A stretch of 46,867 nucleotides of DNA from [Eubacterium] yurii subsp. margaretiae ATCC 43715 (lineage in GTDB: Bacteria; Bacillota; Clostridia; Peptostreptococcales; Filifactoraceae): contig GL405246.1 in the NCBI GenBank assembly GCA_000146855.1, forward strand, positions 2,053,804 through 2,100,670, in the 5' to 3' direction. Positions 33,982-43,700 of the stretch are shown one piece after another. Every line of letters starts with the position of its first letter. The first letter of the stretch is position 1. The notes under the pieces are model-generated. The model saw nothing but the letters and a program-made list of their open reading frames with translations, had not been told where the DNA came from and searched no databases. The position numbers and the translations under genes were made by a program.

Positions 33982-34761
33982 TCACACCTCGTACAACTTT
34001 TTCGTATCCTGTATTATCCGCCTTGTTATATCGCTCTTTTGATTTTTTAGTATGTCCCTTGTCATACCCTCTTCCACTATCTCTCCCTTATCCATCACGC
34101 TCACCCTGTCACAGAGCCTTGCAAGTACGCCTATGTCGTGACTGATAAATATAAGAGGAAAATTCTTCTTGGCGCATATCTCTCCAATCAAATCCACAAA
34201 TCTCATCTGAGCTATGGAATCCAAACTTGTAGTCGGCTCATCAGCTATGATAAGCGACGGTTTTGTACATAGTGACAGAGCTATAAACACTCTCTGTCTC
34301 ATACCGCCACTTAGTTGATGCGGATAACACTGTATGACCTTTTTGGACTCAAGCCCCATTTCTTCAAGTTGACTTAGGGCAAAATTATATGCCTCGTTTT
34401 TTGAAATATCATAATGTCTTTTTATTACTCTCCTCATCTGAGCACATACTTTTTCGTAGGGCGAAAGCGCATTTATGGAATCTTGCATTATCATGGATAT
34501 ATTTTGACCTATATATCTTCGTCTTTGCTTTTTGTCCATCTTCAATATATCTTTTCCGCAGAGAAATATCTCGCCTTGCACCCTTGCCTCGGTAGGCAAA
34601 AGGTCTGTTATAGCATTGATGGTCATGGTCTTACCGCAGCCGCTACTTCCAAATATACCAAGCCTTTCCCCTTCTTTTAGTTCAAAGCTTATATTTTTAA
34701 GTATACTCTTGCCTATTTCTACACTTAGATTATTTATTCTTAATACTTCGCTCATACTCAA
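33982..34761 (-). CDS. Peptide/nickel ABC importer ATPase (NikD/OppD type)
   Basis: The partner ATPase, 259 residues, with Walker A FGSSGCGKTMTINAI, signature LSGGMRQRVFIALSL, Walker B LIIADEPTTSLD and FISHDIGV. Like its partner it is the short NikD-like form without an iron-sulphur extension. The likely start is a TTG at 34761 eight bases after GGGAG, overlapping the permease stop as TTGA; an ATG two codons later is the alternative. Heterodimer formation with the other ATPase is expected. Confidence 0.92.
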   Translation of the reverse strand: MSMSEVLRINNLSVEIGKSILKNISFELKEGERLGIFGSSGCGKTMTINAITDLLPTEARVQGEIFLCGKDILKMDKKQRRRYIGQNISMIMQDSINALSPYEKVCAQMRRVIKRHYDISKNEAYNFALSQLEEMGLESKKVIQCYPHQLSGGMRQRVFIALSLCTKPSLIIADEPTTSLDSIAQMRFVDLIGEICAKKNFPLIFISHDIGVLARLCDRVSVMDKGEIVEEGMTRDILKNQKSDITRRIIQDTKKLYEV

Positions 34762-35531
34762 ATAACTATCTCCCTGTCATCAAAAATCACGAAACTTGCA
34801 TATGCCAAAGAAAAAATCGCCATACATGGGAAAAATATCATCAAAGGCTTATCTATGATATATACTCTATATTGATACAGGAGTGCTCCCCAATCAGGCT
34901 TTGTAATATCTGCACCCAAACCTATAAAAGAAAGCGAAGCATATTGCAAGGCTATGGAGCTTACCGTACTGCCAAGTGCCGCAAGTATAGGCGTTATAAT
35001 ATTGGGAAATATATGCCTTGTCATTATCATAAATGATGGTATACCGAGAGCTTTTTCACTTAGTATAAATCCCCTGTTTTTTACCTGCCTTGTAAGTATC
35101 ATCGCTTGATTGGTATATGTTCCTATACCTGTAATACCAAGTGTTATACCTGCAGTTACAGGATTAAGCCCAAATATTGCAGATATAATCAGAGCCATTA
35201 TAAACGATGGAACTATCATCAGCATATCTGTAAAAAAAATTATGACAATTTCCAAGCTCTTGCCGAAATATCCTCCCAACATCCCCAAAACAAGTCCGAA
35301 AGAAACAGATATTGCAGAAGCAATAAAAACAGTGGCAAGTGTACGAACAGCTCCGTCAACTATTAAGGAAAATATATCTCTGCCGAGGTGGTCAGTACCG
35401 AAGTAATGATTTAGAGAAATGGGTGCAAAAGTTTCAGAGAGATTGGTCTTTACAGAGTCTCTATAGCCTGTTACTATCATTATTATAACAAGTACGACAG
35501 GCAATATATATAGTAAATATCTCTTTTTCAT
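34758..35531 (-). CDS. Peptide/nickel ABC importer permease (NikC/DppC type)
   Basis: A 257-residue inner-membrane permease with one N-terminal segment, then five more hydrophobic segments. It contains FGTDHLGRDIFSLIVDGA, the hallmark of the DppC/NikC branch, and the ATPase-coupling loop ARQ-type region ILTRQVKNRGFILSEKALG. Its start codon overlaps the stop of the first permease (ATGA at 35528-35531), so the two permeases are translationally coupled. It is slightly shorter than E. coli DppC but complete. Confidence 0.93.
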   Translation of the reverse strand: MKKRYLLYILPVVLVIIMIVTGYRDSVKTNLSETFAPISLNHYFGTDHLGRDIFSLIVDGAVRTLATVFIASAISVSFGLVLGMLGGYFGKSLEIVIIFFTDMLMIVPSFIMALIISAIFGLNPVTAGITLGITGIGTYTNQAMILTRQVKNRGFILSEKALGIPSFMIMTRHIFPNIITPILAALGSTVSSIALQYASLSFIGLGADITKPDWGALLYQYRVYIIDKPLMIFFPCMAIFSLAYASFVIFDDREIVI

Positions 35532-36442
35532 TCCCTTTCTCCCAAAAATCTTATAAAAATCTCAAATACAAGATGTACTACCATCATCCAAATTACTATG
35601 AAAAATAAGTATGACTGTATGATGTTATAATCTCTTTGCATAATTCCGGATATCAAGAAGAAACTGACCCCATGTATTGAAAATATAAACTCCACCACAC
35701 TGCTACCGCCTATTACCCATGCAAACTTACTGATAATTGCAGAGCAAAGCCCTATAAGTGCAGGTTTGACTCCTGCTGTAAGCAGAGCCTCACTTAGTAA
35801 GAAACCTCTTGCCATCTCCGCCTTTATATATGACTGATTTTGTATTTTCAAAAAGTGTTTCTTCATTATCCTTGCTATACTTCCTACAGAGGCAAAGGCT
35901 GTCAAAAGTATAGCGAGAGTCATCTTGACATAGACATCTCCTGTAAAAATCCTTGCCAACTTGTATTTTACACCTACATAATATATTACCACCACACAAA
36001 ACATAAATAAGGGTACAGTCTGAGTCAATAAGGACAAAAAAGCTGTCAATCTGTCAAAAAACCCACCCTTTTTAAGTGAGGCGAGATAGCCGAGAAAAAA
36101 CCCTAAAACAGATGATATAAGTATAGCTCCTATTCCAAGAGTTATAGAATAGGGAATACCTCTGAAAATCTCCTGCCTTATGTCCTGTTTGCTTATAAGC
36201 GACACTCCCCAATCTCCATGCAAAAATGCCGACATCCATTTCGTATATTGAACTGCATAAGACTCATTAAGTCCCCATTGCTCACGAAGTGCCTGTACGT
36301 TTTGTTCAGTCTCAGGAAGTTGATACTGTTGCAACAACATCTTTACAGGGTCTACAGGTATGCTCCTTGTAAGTATGAACAAAAATACAGATATGAAAAA
36401 TAGTAATAGCATATATTTAAAAACTATCTTTATATATTTCAT
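35528..36442 (-). CDS. Peptide/nickel ABC importer permease (NikB/DppB type)
   Basis: About 304 residues with six predicted membrane segments. The N-terminus MKYIKIVFKYMLLLFFISVF, then FILTRSIPVDPVKMLL and the GLNESYAVQYTKWMSAFLHGDWGVSL block are typical of DppB/NikB. The frame extends upstream to a TTG at 36454, but GGGGAGAA lies between it and the ATG at 36442, so 36442 is chosen. A terminator hairpin separates it from the binding-protein gene, which would lower expression of the membrane and ATPase genes relative to the binding protein. Confidence 0.93.
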   Translation of the reverse strand: MKYIKIVFKYMLLLFFISVFLFILTRSIPVDPVKMLLQQYQLPETEQNVQALREQWGLNESYAVQYTKWMSAFLHGDWGVSLISKQDIRQEIFRGIPYSITLGIGAILISSVLGFFLGYLASLKKGGFFDRLTAFLSLLTQTVPLFMFCVVVIYYVGVKYKLARIFTGDVYVKMTLAILLTAFASVGSIARIMKKHFLKIQNQSYIKAEMARGFLLSEALLTAGVKPALIGLCSAIISKFAWVIGGSSVVEFIFSIHGVSFFLISGIMQRDYNIIQSYLFFIVIWMMVVHLVFEIFIRFLGERE

Positions 36443-36522
36443 CTTTCTCCCCAATGCTGATAATATCGAATTTTCTTAAACAGTCCATATTATAGCATAA
36501 TTTTCATTTTTTAGTAATTCTT

Positions 36523-36552
36523 GAAAAAAACAGCACCATAAGGCACTGTTTT
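36523..36552 (-). terminator. Internal attenuating terminator in the ABC importer operon
   Basis: On the minus strand AAAACAGTGCC, loop TTAT, GGTGCTGTTTTTTT forms a stem of about nine base pairs with a run of seven T residues. It lies 65 bp after the binding-protein stop and 80 bp before the permease start. Such intercistronic terminators usually give excess binding protein. Confidence 0.83.
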
Positions 36553-36616
36553 TCTCTATCTTTACTTATATTAAGCTCATATTATATAATTGTTAGCCTA
36601 TACTTCATCTGATTTA

Positions 36617-38185
36617 TTATTTCAATTGGTCGTTTACTATATAATAGTCTCCGTTGTACGGTTGATAGTCTGATAGTCTGTCAGATACGGCAATACTCCA
36701 CTGTGGATCTACAAGGTAAAGTACAGGCAGGTCCTTTGCTACCAAGGCTTGAGCTTTTTTGGCAAGTTCTATTCTCTTTGCCTTGTCTACTTCTTTGCCA
36801 AGCTCATCTAAGATTTTATTCATCTCGTCAGATTTATATTTTGAAAAATTCTTAGTTTGATCTCCTCTGAAGAACTGATTGAGTGAGAATGAAGGCTCTC
36901 CTGTAGGTGCTGTATGTTGAGCGTAGAGTATCAAATCAAAATCCCCTGATTTTCCTACGTTGTCTATGCCGTCAACTATTTGAGTATTGACATTAAATCC
37001 AAGTTCCTTAAGTTGTGACGCCATTATCTGCATTATTATAGGCAGATCAGGTCTTTTTTGATAAGTTGTAATATTGATATCCAAAGTCTTACCGTCTTTT
37101 AATCTTACCTTATCCTTCATTACATAGCCTGCTTCATCAAGGAGCTTTTTCGCCTTTTCAACATCTTGACTTAGCTTTACATCTCCTGCAAAGTCAAAAT
37201 ACTGTGCGAAAAATCCTGTAGCAACTCTTCCGCCCATCAAAGATTTGACATATTCATCCCTATTTATTCCAAGATTTATAGCCTGTCTTACTTTTTCATC
37301 CTTCATTACGTCGCTGTTCAAGTTAAATATTCCGAAATATTGGTATCCGGCATCTATAGTCTTAACATTTTTACCTGAGTCTTTGAGCATCTTTGCCACT
37401 TCAGGAGTAACTGTAAACGCCATGTCGATTTCTCCGGCATCAAAGGCAAGCTTCATAGCAGATGCGTCCTTAAAGGCAAGTATCTTTACATCGGCTCTCT
37501 TGTCCGCTCCCTCGTAATTAGGATTAGGCTTAAGATTAAATTCTATATCAGGCTTGAAATTATCTATTACATACGGTCCTGTAAATACATAAGATTTGTC
37601 AGGAAGTTGTTTGAACACTACATTTGCCCATTCAGTCAAGAAAGAGTCCAAAAGTTGCAATTCTCTTTCTGTCTTTATTTCCAATGTCTTGTCATCCTTT
37701 GCAGTAAATTTCACCTTACCGGCAGTAGAATTTGAAAGTGAGTTTTTCTCCTGTATTATGTTTAGACATTCAGCAAGTGCCTTAGCGTCAACAACATCTC
37801 CGTTTGAAAATTTTGCAGTATTTTTTGTAGTAGTAGTCCAAGTAAGTGGATCTACTTTTTTAAAGCTTTCGATAAATCTTGAAGTCAGCTTTCCGTCCTT
37901 GTCCAATTTGAACACAGTTTCACTTACTCCATGAGAAGTAAGTCCCCATGGTGTACCTGAGTTTGTAGGGTCTGTATCACCTAATACCCAAGTTTGACCT
38001 ATGATTATTTGTTTAGAGTCATCTTTTTTTGGCTCTTCATCCTTTTTTTCGTCTTTTTTTTCTTCTGTTTGAGTTTGAGCCTTCTTATCATCTGTTTGAG
38101 GTGTATCATTTTTTTGACAAGCAGACATCATTCCGCAGGCGACAATTACCGCCGTTAAGATTAATAAAAATTTGGATTTCTTCAT
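36617..38185 (-). CDS. ABC importer substrate-binding lipoprotein (SBP_bac_5 family)
   Basis: A 522-residue lipoprotein: signal peptide with lipobox MSAC, lipidated Cys23, then a Lys/Asp/Glu-rich tether (about 25-58) and the family 5 extracellular binding fold. Landmarks are GQTWVLGDTDPT, FSNGDVVDAKALAECLN, FTGPYVIDNF, VRQAINLGINRDEYVKSL and QLKELGFNVN. Family 5 proteins bind peptides, nickel chelates or opines. The short ATPases favour the nickel/opine-type branch, but the ligand cannot be told from sequence alone. GGAGG precedes the ATG. It is the first gene of the operon SBP-permease-permease-ATPase-ATPase. Confidence 0.92.
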   Translation of the reverse strand: MKKSKFLLILTAVIVACGMMSACQKNDTPQTDDKKAQTQTEEKKDEKKDEEPKKDDSKQIIIGQTWVLGDTDPTNSGTPWGLTSHGVSETVFKLDKDGKLTSRFIESFKKVDPLTWTTTTKNTAKFSNGDVVDAKALAECLNIIQEKNSLSNSTAGKVKFTAKDDKTLEIKTERELQLLDSFLTEWANVVFKQLPDKSYVFTGPYVIDNFKPDIEFNLKPNPNYEGADKRADVKILAFKDASAMKLAFDAGEIDMAFTVTPEVAKMLKDSGKNVKTIDAGYQYFGIFNLNSDVMKDEKVRQAINLGINRDEYVKSLMGGRVATGFFAQYFDFAGDVKLSQDVEKAKKLLDEAGYVMKDKVRLKDGKTLDINITTYQKRPDLPIIMQIMASQLKELGFNVNTQIVDGIDNVGKSGDFDLILYAQHTAPTGEPSFSLNQFFRGDQTKNFSKYKSDEMNKILDELGKEVDKAKRIELAKKAQALVAKDLPVLYLVDPQWSIAVSDRLSDYQPYNGDYYIVNDQLK

Positions 38186-38642
38186 CTTTCCTCCTTAATT
38201 TTTGTATTATAGCTGAGATATTAATTTCAAGCATAGTAATGCAAATACCGTAAATTCAACAGCATACTTTCTTATGACAGGTACTCCCTATTTCATCCGC
38301 ATATAGTACCCACAAAATTTATTCATATTAAAATATTATAGAATTGCAAATAGTATATTTTTATACTAAAAACCAATTAAACAGTCCTAAAATATATTAA
38401 AGATGAGTTATTGAAAACTAAAAAAATAATATTTCAATAAGTTCAAAAATATGACATTATAAACGGTGATTAGTATTAAATTGAAAACTTATAGTATCAT
38501 GGTTATAAATCAAAGCTATCCTGTAGATTTTATCTATAAACTAAAGAAATTATCAGCTATAATTAACTTATGTCTTACCTCGTAGATTATAGTATACATT
38601 ATTCTTTATTGCAATACCAAAAGTTATCTATTTTACTACTTA
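38186..38642. other. Intergenic region holding repeat copy B
   Basis: About 455 bp between the binding-protein start and the rluA-type gene's end. It must contain the importer promoter, which I cannot place securely. Its main feature is the 114-bp repeat at 38363-38476; no gene is supported. Confidence 0.55.
38363..38476. repeat. 114-bp palindromic dispersed repeat, copy B (MITE-like)
   Basis: Homologous to 20883-20996 over its whole length. The ends are inverted: ATACTAAAAACC at the left and GGTGATTAGTAT at the right, 10 of 12 positions pairing. The inner hairpin is TTATTGAAA with TTTCAATAA. Where copy A has TCGA pairing, copy B has TTGA/TCAA, so both strands of the stem changed together. 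Confidence 0.78.
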
Positions 38643-39545
38643 TTATATCTCATCCATAATATCCTGCATATCCTTAGGGTATGGACTTGTTACAGATATT
38701 TTTTCCATAGATCGAGGAGAAATTATCTCAAGGCTATGGCAGTGGAGAGCCTGACGACTCATAACACTCATGTCTCCTCCGTAGAGCTCATCACCTATTA
38801 TTGGCAGCCCCAAATGCGACAGATGCACCCTTATCTGATGTGTGCGTCCTGTTTCAAGCAAGAGCTCTAAGACAGAGTATTTTTCACCTCTTTTTACTAT
38901 CTTATAATGGGTGATTGCCTCTTGTCCCTCATCTGTTATTATTCTTTTTATTCCATCTTCAGACTTTTCTATTTTTTCAGCTATAGTCCCACTGTCGGAT
39001 AATATACTTGTGTCTCCGCTTACTATTGCAGTATATCTTTTTTGTATCTTATCTGATAAAAATCCTTGTGACAGTGCATAATGTGAAAATGCGTTTTTGG
39101 CAATGGTGATAATCCCTGATGTATCCATGTCAAGTCTGCTGATAAACCTTACTTTTGATTCTATATTTTTCTTTTCAAAAATCCACTGAGCATAGTTTAA
39201 CATAGTGTTTTCAAGATGTGATTTTGTCGGGTGAGACACTATGCCTGCAGGCTTGTCAAATATTATTATATCCTCATCTTCAAATAGTATGTCCAAGTTC
39301 TTTTCCTGGCTTATATAGTCAGATTTTTCATCATGCATTACGACTTTTATCACGTCTTTTTCACTTATAATGTGATTTTTAGGTATTTTCCCGTCATTTA
39401 TGCTTATTACATACTTGCCTTTTTTGATATTGGATACTGCTCTGATTGAAAACTTCATATCGTCAAGCAGGACATTTTTAAGTGGCTTTTCTCTCTCACA
39501 TTCATATACAAAGCAATTGTATGTCTGTTTATTTTTAAGGTACAT
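38643..39545 (-). CDS. RluA-family pseudouridine synthase
   Basis: Converts uridine to pseudouridine in ribosomal or transfer RNA. The 300-residue protein has the N-terminal S4-like region (KNVLLDDMKFSIRAVSNIKK), the catalytic domain with FDKPAGIVSHPT, the catalytic aspartate in SRLDMDTSGI (about residue 137), and LLETGRTHQIRVHLSHLGLPIIGD. Overall it is RluD-like, but the RNA target is not evident. No clear ribosome-binding site stronger than AGGAGA is needed; that site lies just before the ATG. It follows the threonine aldolase gene by 47 bp on the same strand, so they may form an operon. Confidence 0.93.
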   Translation of the reverse strand: MYLKNKQTYNCFVYECEREKPLKNVLLDDMKFSIRAVSNIKKGKYVISINDGKIPKNHIISEKDVIKVVMHDEKSDYISQEKNLDILFEDEDIIIFDKPAGIVSHPTKSHLENTMLNYAQWIFEKKNIESKVRFISRLDMDTSGIITIAKNAFSHYALSQGFLSDKIQKRYTAIVSGDTSILSDSGTIAEKIEKSEDGIKRIITDEGQEAITHYKIVKRGEKYSVLELLLETGRTHQIRVHLSHLGLPIIGDELYGGDMSVMSRQALHCHSLEIISPRSMEKISVTSPYPKDMQDIMDEI

Positions 39546-39592
39546 TTTTCTCTCCTAAGATTATGCCTATAGTGCGCAATTGACCAAAACTT

Positions 39593-40615
39593 TTAATTAT
39601 TTTTTAAAAATTCTATCAATTTATCTACTTCTTCTTCCTTTGTAGCCCATGAAGTCACAAGTCTTATACAGCTCTTGTCATCACCCATTTTTTGAGCAAG
39701 AGCAAAGACAAATTTTTCTCTCATTTTATTTAAAATTTGATTGTCAAGTATGATGAAGATTTGATTTGACTCAACTTTTTCTAAAAATTCATATTTTCCC
39801 CTTAGGCAGTCGTAGATTTTATATGCCATCTTATTGGCATGTCTTGCCAGTTCAAAGTACAAATCTTCCTTGAAAAGCTCTATAAACTCTATCCCCATCA
39901 CCTTTGCTTTGGCATGAACAGCTCCCTTGCACTTCATCTGTCTAAAGAAATTTGCCTTGAGAGCGTCGTTTTTTATGACCAAAGCCTCTCCCAGCAAGGC
40001 ACCGTTTTTTGTGCCGCCTATATAAAACGCATCGCTGTATTTTGCCATATCTGAAATTTCAAGGTCGCTTTCCCTCGAAGTAAGTGCAGTTCCCAATCTT
40101 GCCCCGTCTATATAGAGATATAAGTTGTATTTTTTACAAATATCAAATATGGCTTTTATCTCCTCTTTTTTATAGACAGTGCCAAGCTCCGTAGAATTGG
40201 AAATATACACTGCTTTTGGTAGCACCATGTGATCGTCAGCCTCATAGCTAAGATAAGTATTTTCAATGTCATCAGCTGTAAGTTTGCCTTTTTTATTTGG
40301 CACAGTAAGTATCTTATGCCCGCAAGATTCTATGGCTGATACTTCGTGGACGTTTATATGCGCTGTATCTGTAGATATTATAGCCTCATAATTCCTGAGC
40401 ATCATATCTATAAGAGTAAGATTGGTAGAAGTTCCTGCCATGAAAAAATGCACATCGCAGTCAAGCGCAGAAAATCTTTGCTTTATAATCTCCTTTGCCC
40501 TGTCACAAAACTCATCTTCTCCATATCCTAAGGTCTGCACCATATTATTTTTTACTATGGCATTTAAAATATTCTCATGAGCTATCTCGTTATAATCATT
40601 CATAAAACTGTACAT
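39593..40615 (-). CDS. ltaE: Low-specificity L-threonine aldolase (PLP-dependent)
   Basis: Cleaves threonine or allo-threonine to glycine and acetaldehyde. The 340-residue protein is a fold-type I PLP enzyme of the beta-eliminating lyase/threonine aldolase family: FMAGTSTNLTLIDMMLR, HINVHEVSAIESCGHKI (stacking histidine), YIDGARLGTAL (PLP-ring aspartate), and the Schiff-base lysine in FYIGGTKNGALLGEALV. The ATG follows AGAGGGCG. A related role on another 3-hydroxy amino acid cannot be excluded. In this anaerobe it would feed glycine and acetaldehyde into fermentation (inference). Confidence 0.9.
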   Translation of the reverse strand: MYSFMNDYNEIAHENILNAIVKNNMVQTLGYGEDEFCDRAKEIIKQRFSALDCDVHFFMAGTSTNLTLIDMMLRNYEAIISTDTAHINVHEVSAIESCGHKILTVPNKKGKLTADDIENTYLSYEADDHMVLPKAVYISNSTELGTVYKKEEIKAIFDICKKYNLYLYIDGARLGTALTSRESDLEISDMAKYSDAFYIGGTKNGALLGEALVIKNDALKANFFRQMKCKGAVHAKAKVMGIEFIELFKEDLYFELARHANKMAYKIYDCLRGKYEFLEKVESNQIFIILDNQILNKMREKFVFALAQKMGDDKSCIRLVTSWATKEEEVDKLIEFLKNN

Positions 40616-40686
40616 ATTCGCCCTCTTTTCAAATTTATATATTTAAAATTCTCTTGTATAAACTCTCAATCTTACTATAATCAAAG

Positions 40687-40744
40687 CAAAAAATTATACT
40701 GTTGTATATTTTACACCATATATGCATTTTTACAACAGTATAAT
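40687..40744 (-). terminator. Intrinsic terminator after the DUF4132 gene
   Basis: ATTATACTGTTGTA (40693-40706) and TACAACAGTATAAT (40731-40744) form a perfect 14-bp stem with a 24-base loop. On the minus strand it is followed by TTTTTTGC, so it should end the DUF4132 transcript. It also lies just upstream of the threonine aldolase gene. Confidence 0.82.
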
Positions 40745-40757
40745 CAAAATTCAAATA

Positions 40758-43700
40758 TTATTTATTCTTTTTTTGTATCTGCTCAAGTATGAACGGATCT
40801 TTTATCTTGCTGTCTTCCGCAAACAGGATAATCTCAGACATAATCTGAGCAGTCTTAGGATCTTCATCTACAAACGGTAGGAATAATCTACCCCTATGTT
40901 GAGAGTGTACAGGCAGTACATTTATAGTTGCTCCAGCCTTTTGATGTACTACTCCGCTGCCAAGATGTACCGAATACTCAGCCAAAGCACCGTCTATCAA
41001 GGCAAAATTATCTGTAAATGACACATTTTTAATCTTGAACAATTTCAAGTTAAACTCTACAATCGCCCTTCTCATTTCTATAGTTGAATGGCTTGCCTCT
41101 ACGTCTACACCGCCAACGTGAGCTACAGATACCACAAGATCCACATCTCTCATTACTTCTGTAAATATTAAATCAGGTACATCATCTATCATCATCTTCT
41201 TGAAAGTTTTTCTGTCGAAAAATTCCACAAATTCCAATGTAGGCGCCTCAATATCTGCAGGCGAAAACCAATCAGCCAAGGCATAAATCTTAGCAATTAT
41301 GTTTTGCTTATAATACACCTTTTGCAATCCTTCTTCGCTGTCTACCACCCATCTTCTCGTCTTCAACATCGCTACAGTCTTAGAAGGCTGTATCTGGTGT
41401 CCTGCATATCTTAGAGATGCATCCTTGCCTATCTCGTCCTTAGTCTTGATATACAACTCTCTAAATATCTGTTTAAACGGCTGTTTTACCTGTCTGTCAA
41501 AGAGGTCTTTTTGGAAGTCTGCCCATTTTTTAGCATTGTACAAATCAAGAGAGTGTGCAATCTTAATCTTATCGTCTTCTCCCAATTTCTTGCTCTTTGC
41601 TTTTGTATCTACAAGGCTGTAATTGCTATAGTATCCAAGATTTTTGCCATCTGTAAATACCAAGTCCTTAATCAAAGGATAGATTACAGGATTGGAAGTC
41701 AGATTTTCTATCTCATGTGCGAAAAACTCAGTAGCGTCTTCCATTGACTCTTCAAGCATTTTTTTAGAACGTGAGTATTGATCCTTGAGGTTTTTATTTA
41801 TCTCCTTCAACTCTTCGACATACTTGTGTTTTTTCAGCTTTGTAGGTGCTGATTTTAATTGCTTGCCGTCTTTTTCATATACTAAGGAAGATTTTCCGCC
41901 ATCATCTATTTCTATCCAAACAGAAACTCCATCTACTTCTTTAGGAGTCAGATAAGAACGTATCTCTTCCATTATCTGATTTTCCATAGCCCAAGTCAAT
42001 CTTGTAACATCTCCGTATCCTGCATTTCTTGACAGATTTTCCATTGCAATGGATACAGCCTTTGCCTCACTTGCTCTCCTTTGCGCTCCAAAGGTCTTGC
42101 TTTCTTTTAGGAACTTTTGCAAGAATTTATACCTTGCCACGAGATCCTTCATCTTGTCTTTTGCAAGAGGTATCAGGGCATAACTTGCCACGAGATCCTT
42201 ATTTCTCTTTTCTTCTATCAGTTTTTGAGTATCTTTTAACTTCAACTTGCCGTTTACAGCGTCAGCAAACATCCTTGCCCTTGAATGCTTTGCTCCGTCA
42301 GAGATGTATTTTGCACATTCATAGAGCAGTTCAAATCTCTCCTTGCCGACTTCCTTATAAGCCGACTTGAACCAATCAATGTCAAAGGCACCGCTTGCAA
42401 GGTCTTCTATGGAAATAGGAGTGTATTTAGCTATAATACCGGACTTTTTCTCATCCACATCGCTGATATGAGCTTGGAAGTAATAGCAGGCACTTGCCAT
42501 ACCTTTCCACTTCAGATGTTCTTCAATTATGGCTATCCACGCAGGAGCATACATTGCCACTTCTATCAGTTTCTTGTCATCTATTCCCGTATTTTTTATC
42601 TTTTCCTTGAGTTTCTTGCTTGTATCGCCTTCTGCCGGCTCACTTATTTTGAGCAGATGGCTCAAGGTAGATTTTTTGGAATCGTCAGATCTCCAATAAT
42701 ACTTCACCCTATCAAGTTTTTCATTATTTAAGGCAGTTAAAATCTTGATAAGATTGTCTATTCCTCTTATCTTCCTTACACGATGTATAGCCTTTGAGTA
42801 TTTTGTAGGGGAATCTCCACGTCTTAACTCCAAATCTACTATATAATCAGAGATTTTTTGCCCATGCTCCTTGATAAAATCAAACACTTCCCTATGCTCT
42901 TCCTGATAGTATTTTTTATTTACTGTACTGTGTTTTAAAGTCTGACCCTCTCCCATGATATAGTCGTAAATTCTTGAGATATAGCTTGATATGTCGTCAT
43001 CATCATAAGCATCTTCAAGTATCTCAACGTAAAATGCGTCTTTTTTCAAAAGTTTGAGCCTTATAGCATTGGCAAGTTCCAATATGCTCGTGCCAAGTCC
43101 ATAGACCTGTAAATCATTGTCTTTACCGTAATCTAATATTATCTTGTTAATCACACGTGAAAGTCCAAAAGACTGTATAAACTCCTCGTCAGTCTCATAG
43201 CTGTCAAGCAAATCAAAGGCCTCTCTAAATATAAATAAACTGTTTAAATCGCAATAATACTCTTTGCCACTATGGTCATACTCGTATTTTGTCAAAAATT
43301 TTCCTATACCGTTTTTTTGTATCTCAAGGTAAATATTTGATACTATTGACTTTGACACCTCAAAAAGATATTTCAAATTATACTGCTTATAGCTATAATA
43401 AAGTGCAGATATTATATTTGTAACATGATTAGCCTGATAATTGTGTAGTTTTAGATATTTAAAGTCCTTTTCGACTATCTCTTTACCTATATCCAAGAAG
43501 TCTGTATCAAGCAGTTCTTTTATATATTTTCTATGCTTCTCATACTCATTTTTCTTATATATATTTGCTCCGTTTAATATCATATCTACTTGGAAGAGCT
43601 TTTTAAAATCACCTATCTCCTTTTCATAAAAGTCGCACCATAATTCTGAAAGCGGGAAGAATGATATATCCCTATTTTGACCGTAAGGAGCATATTTTAT

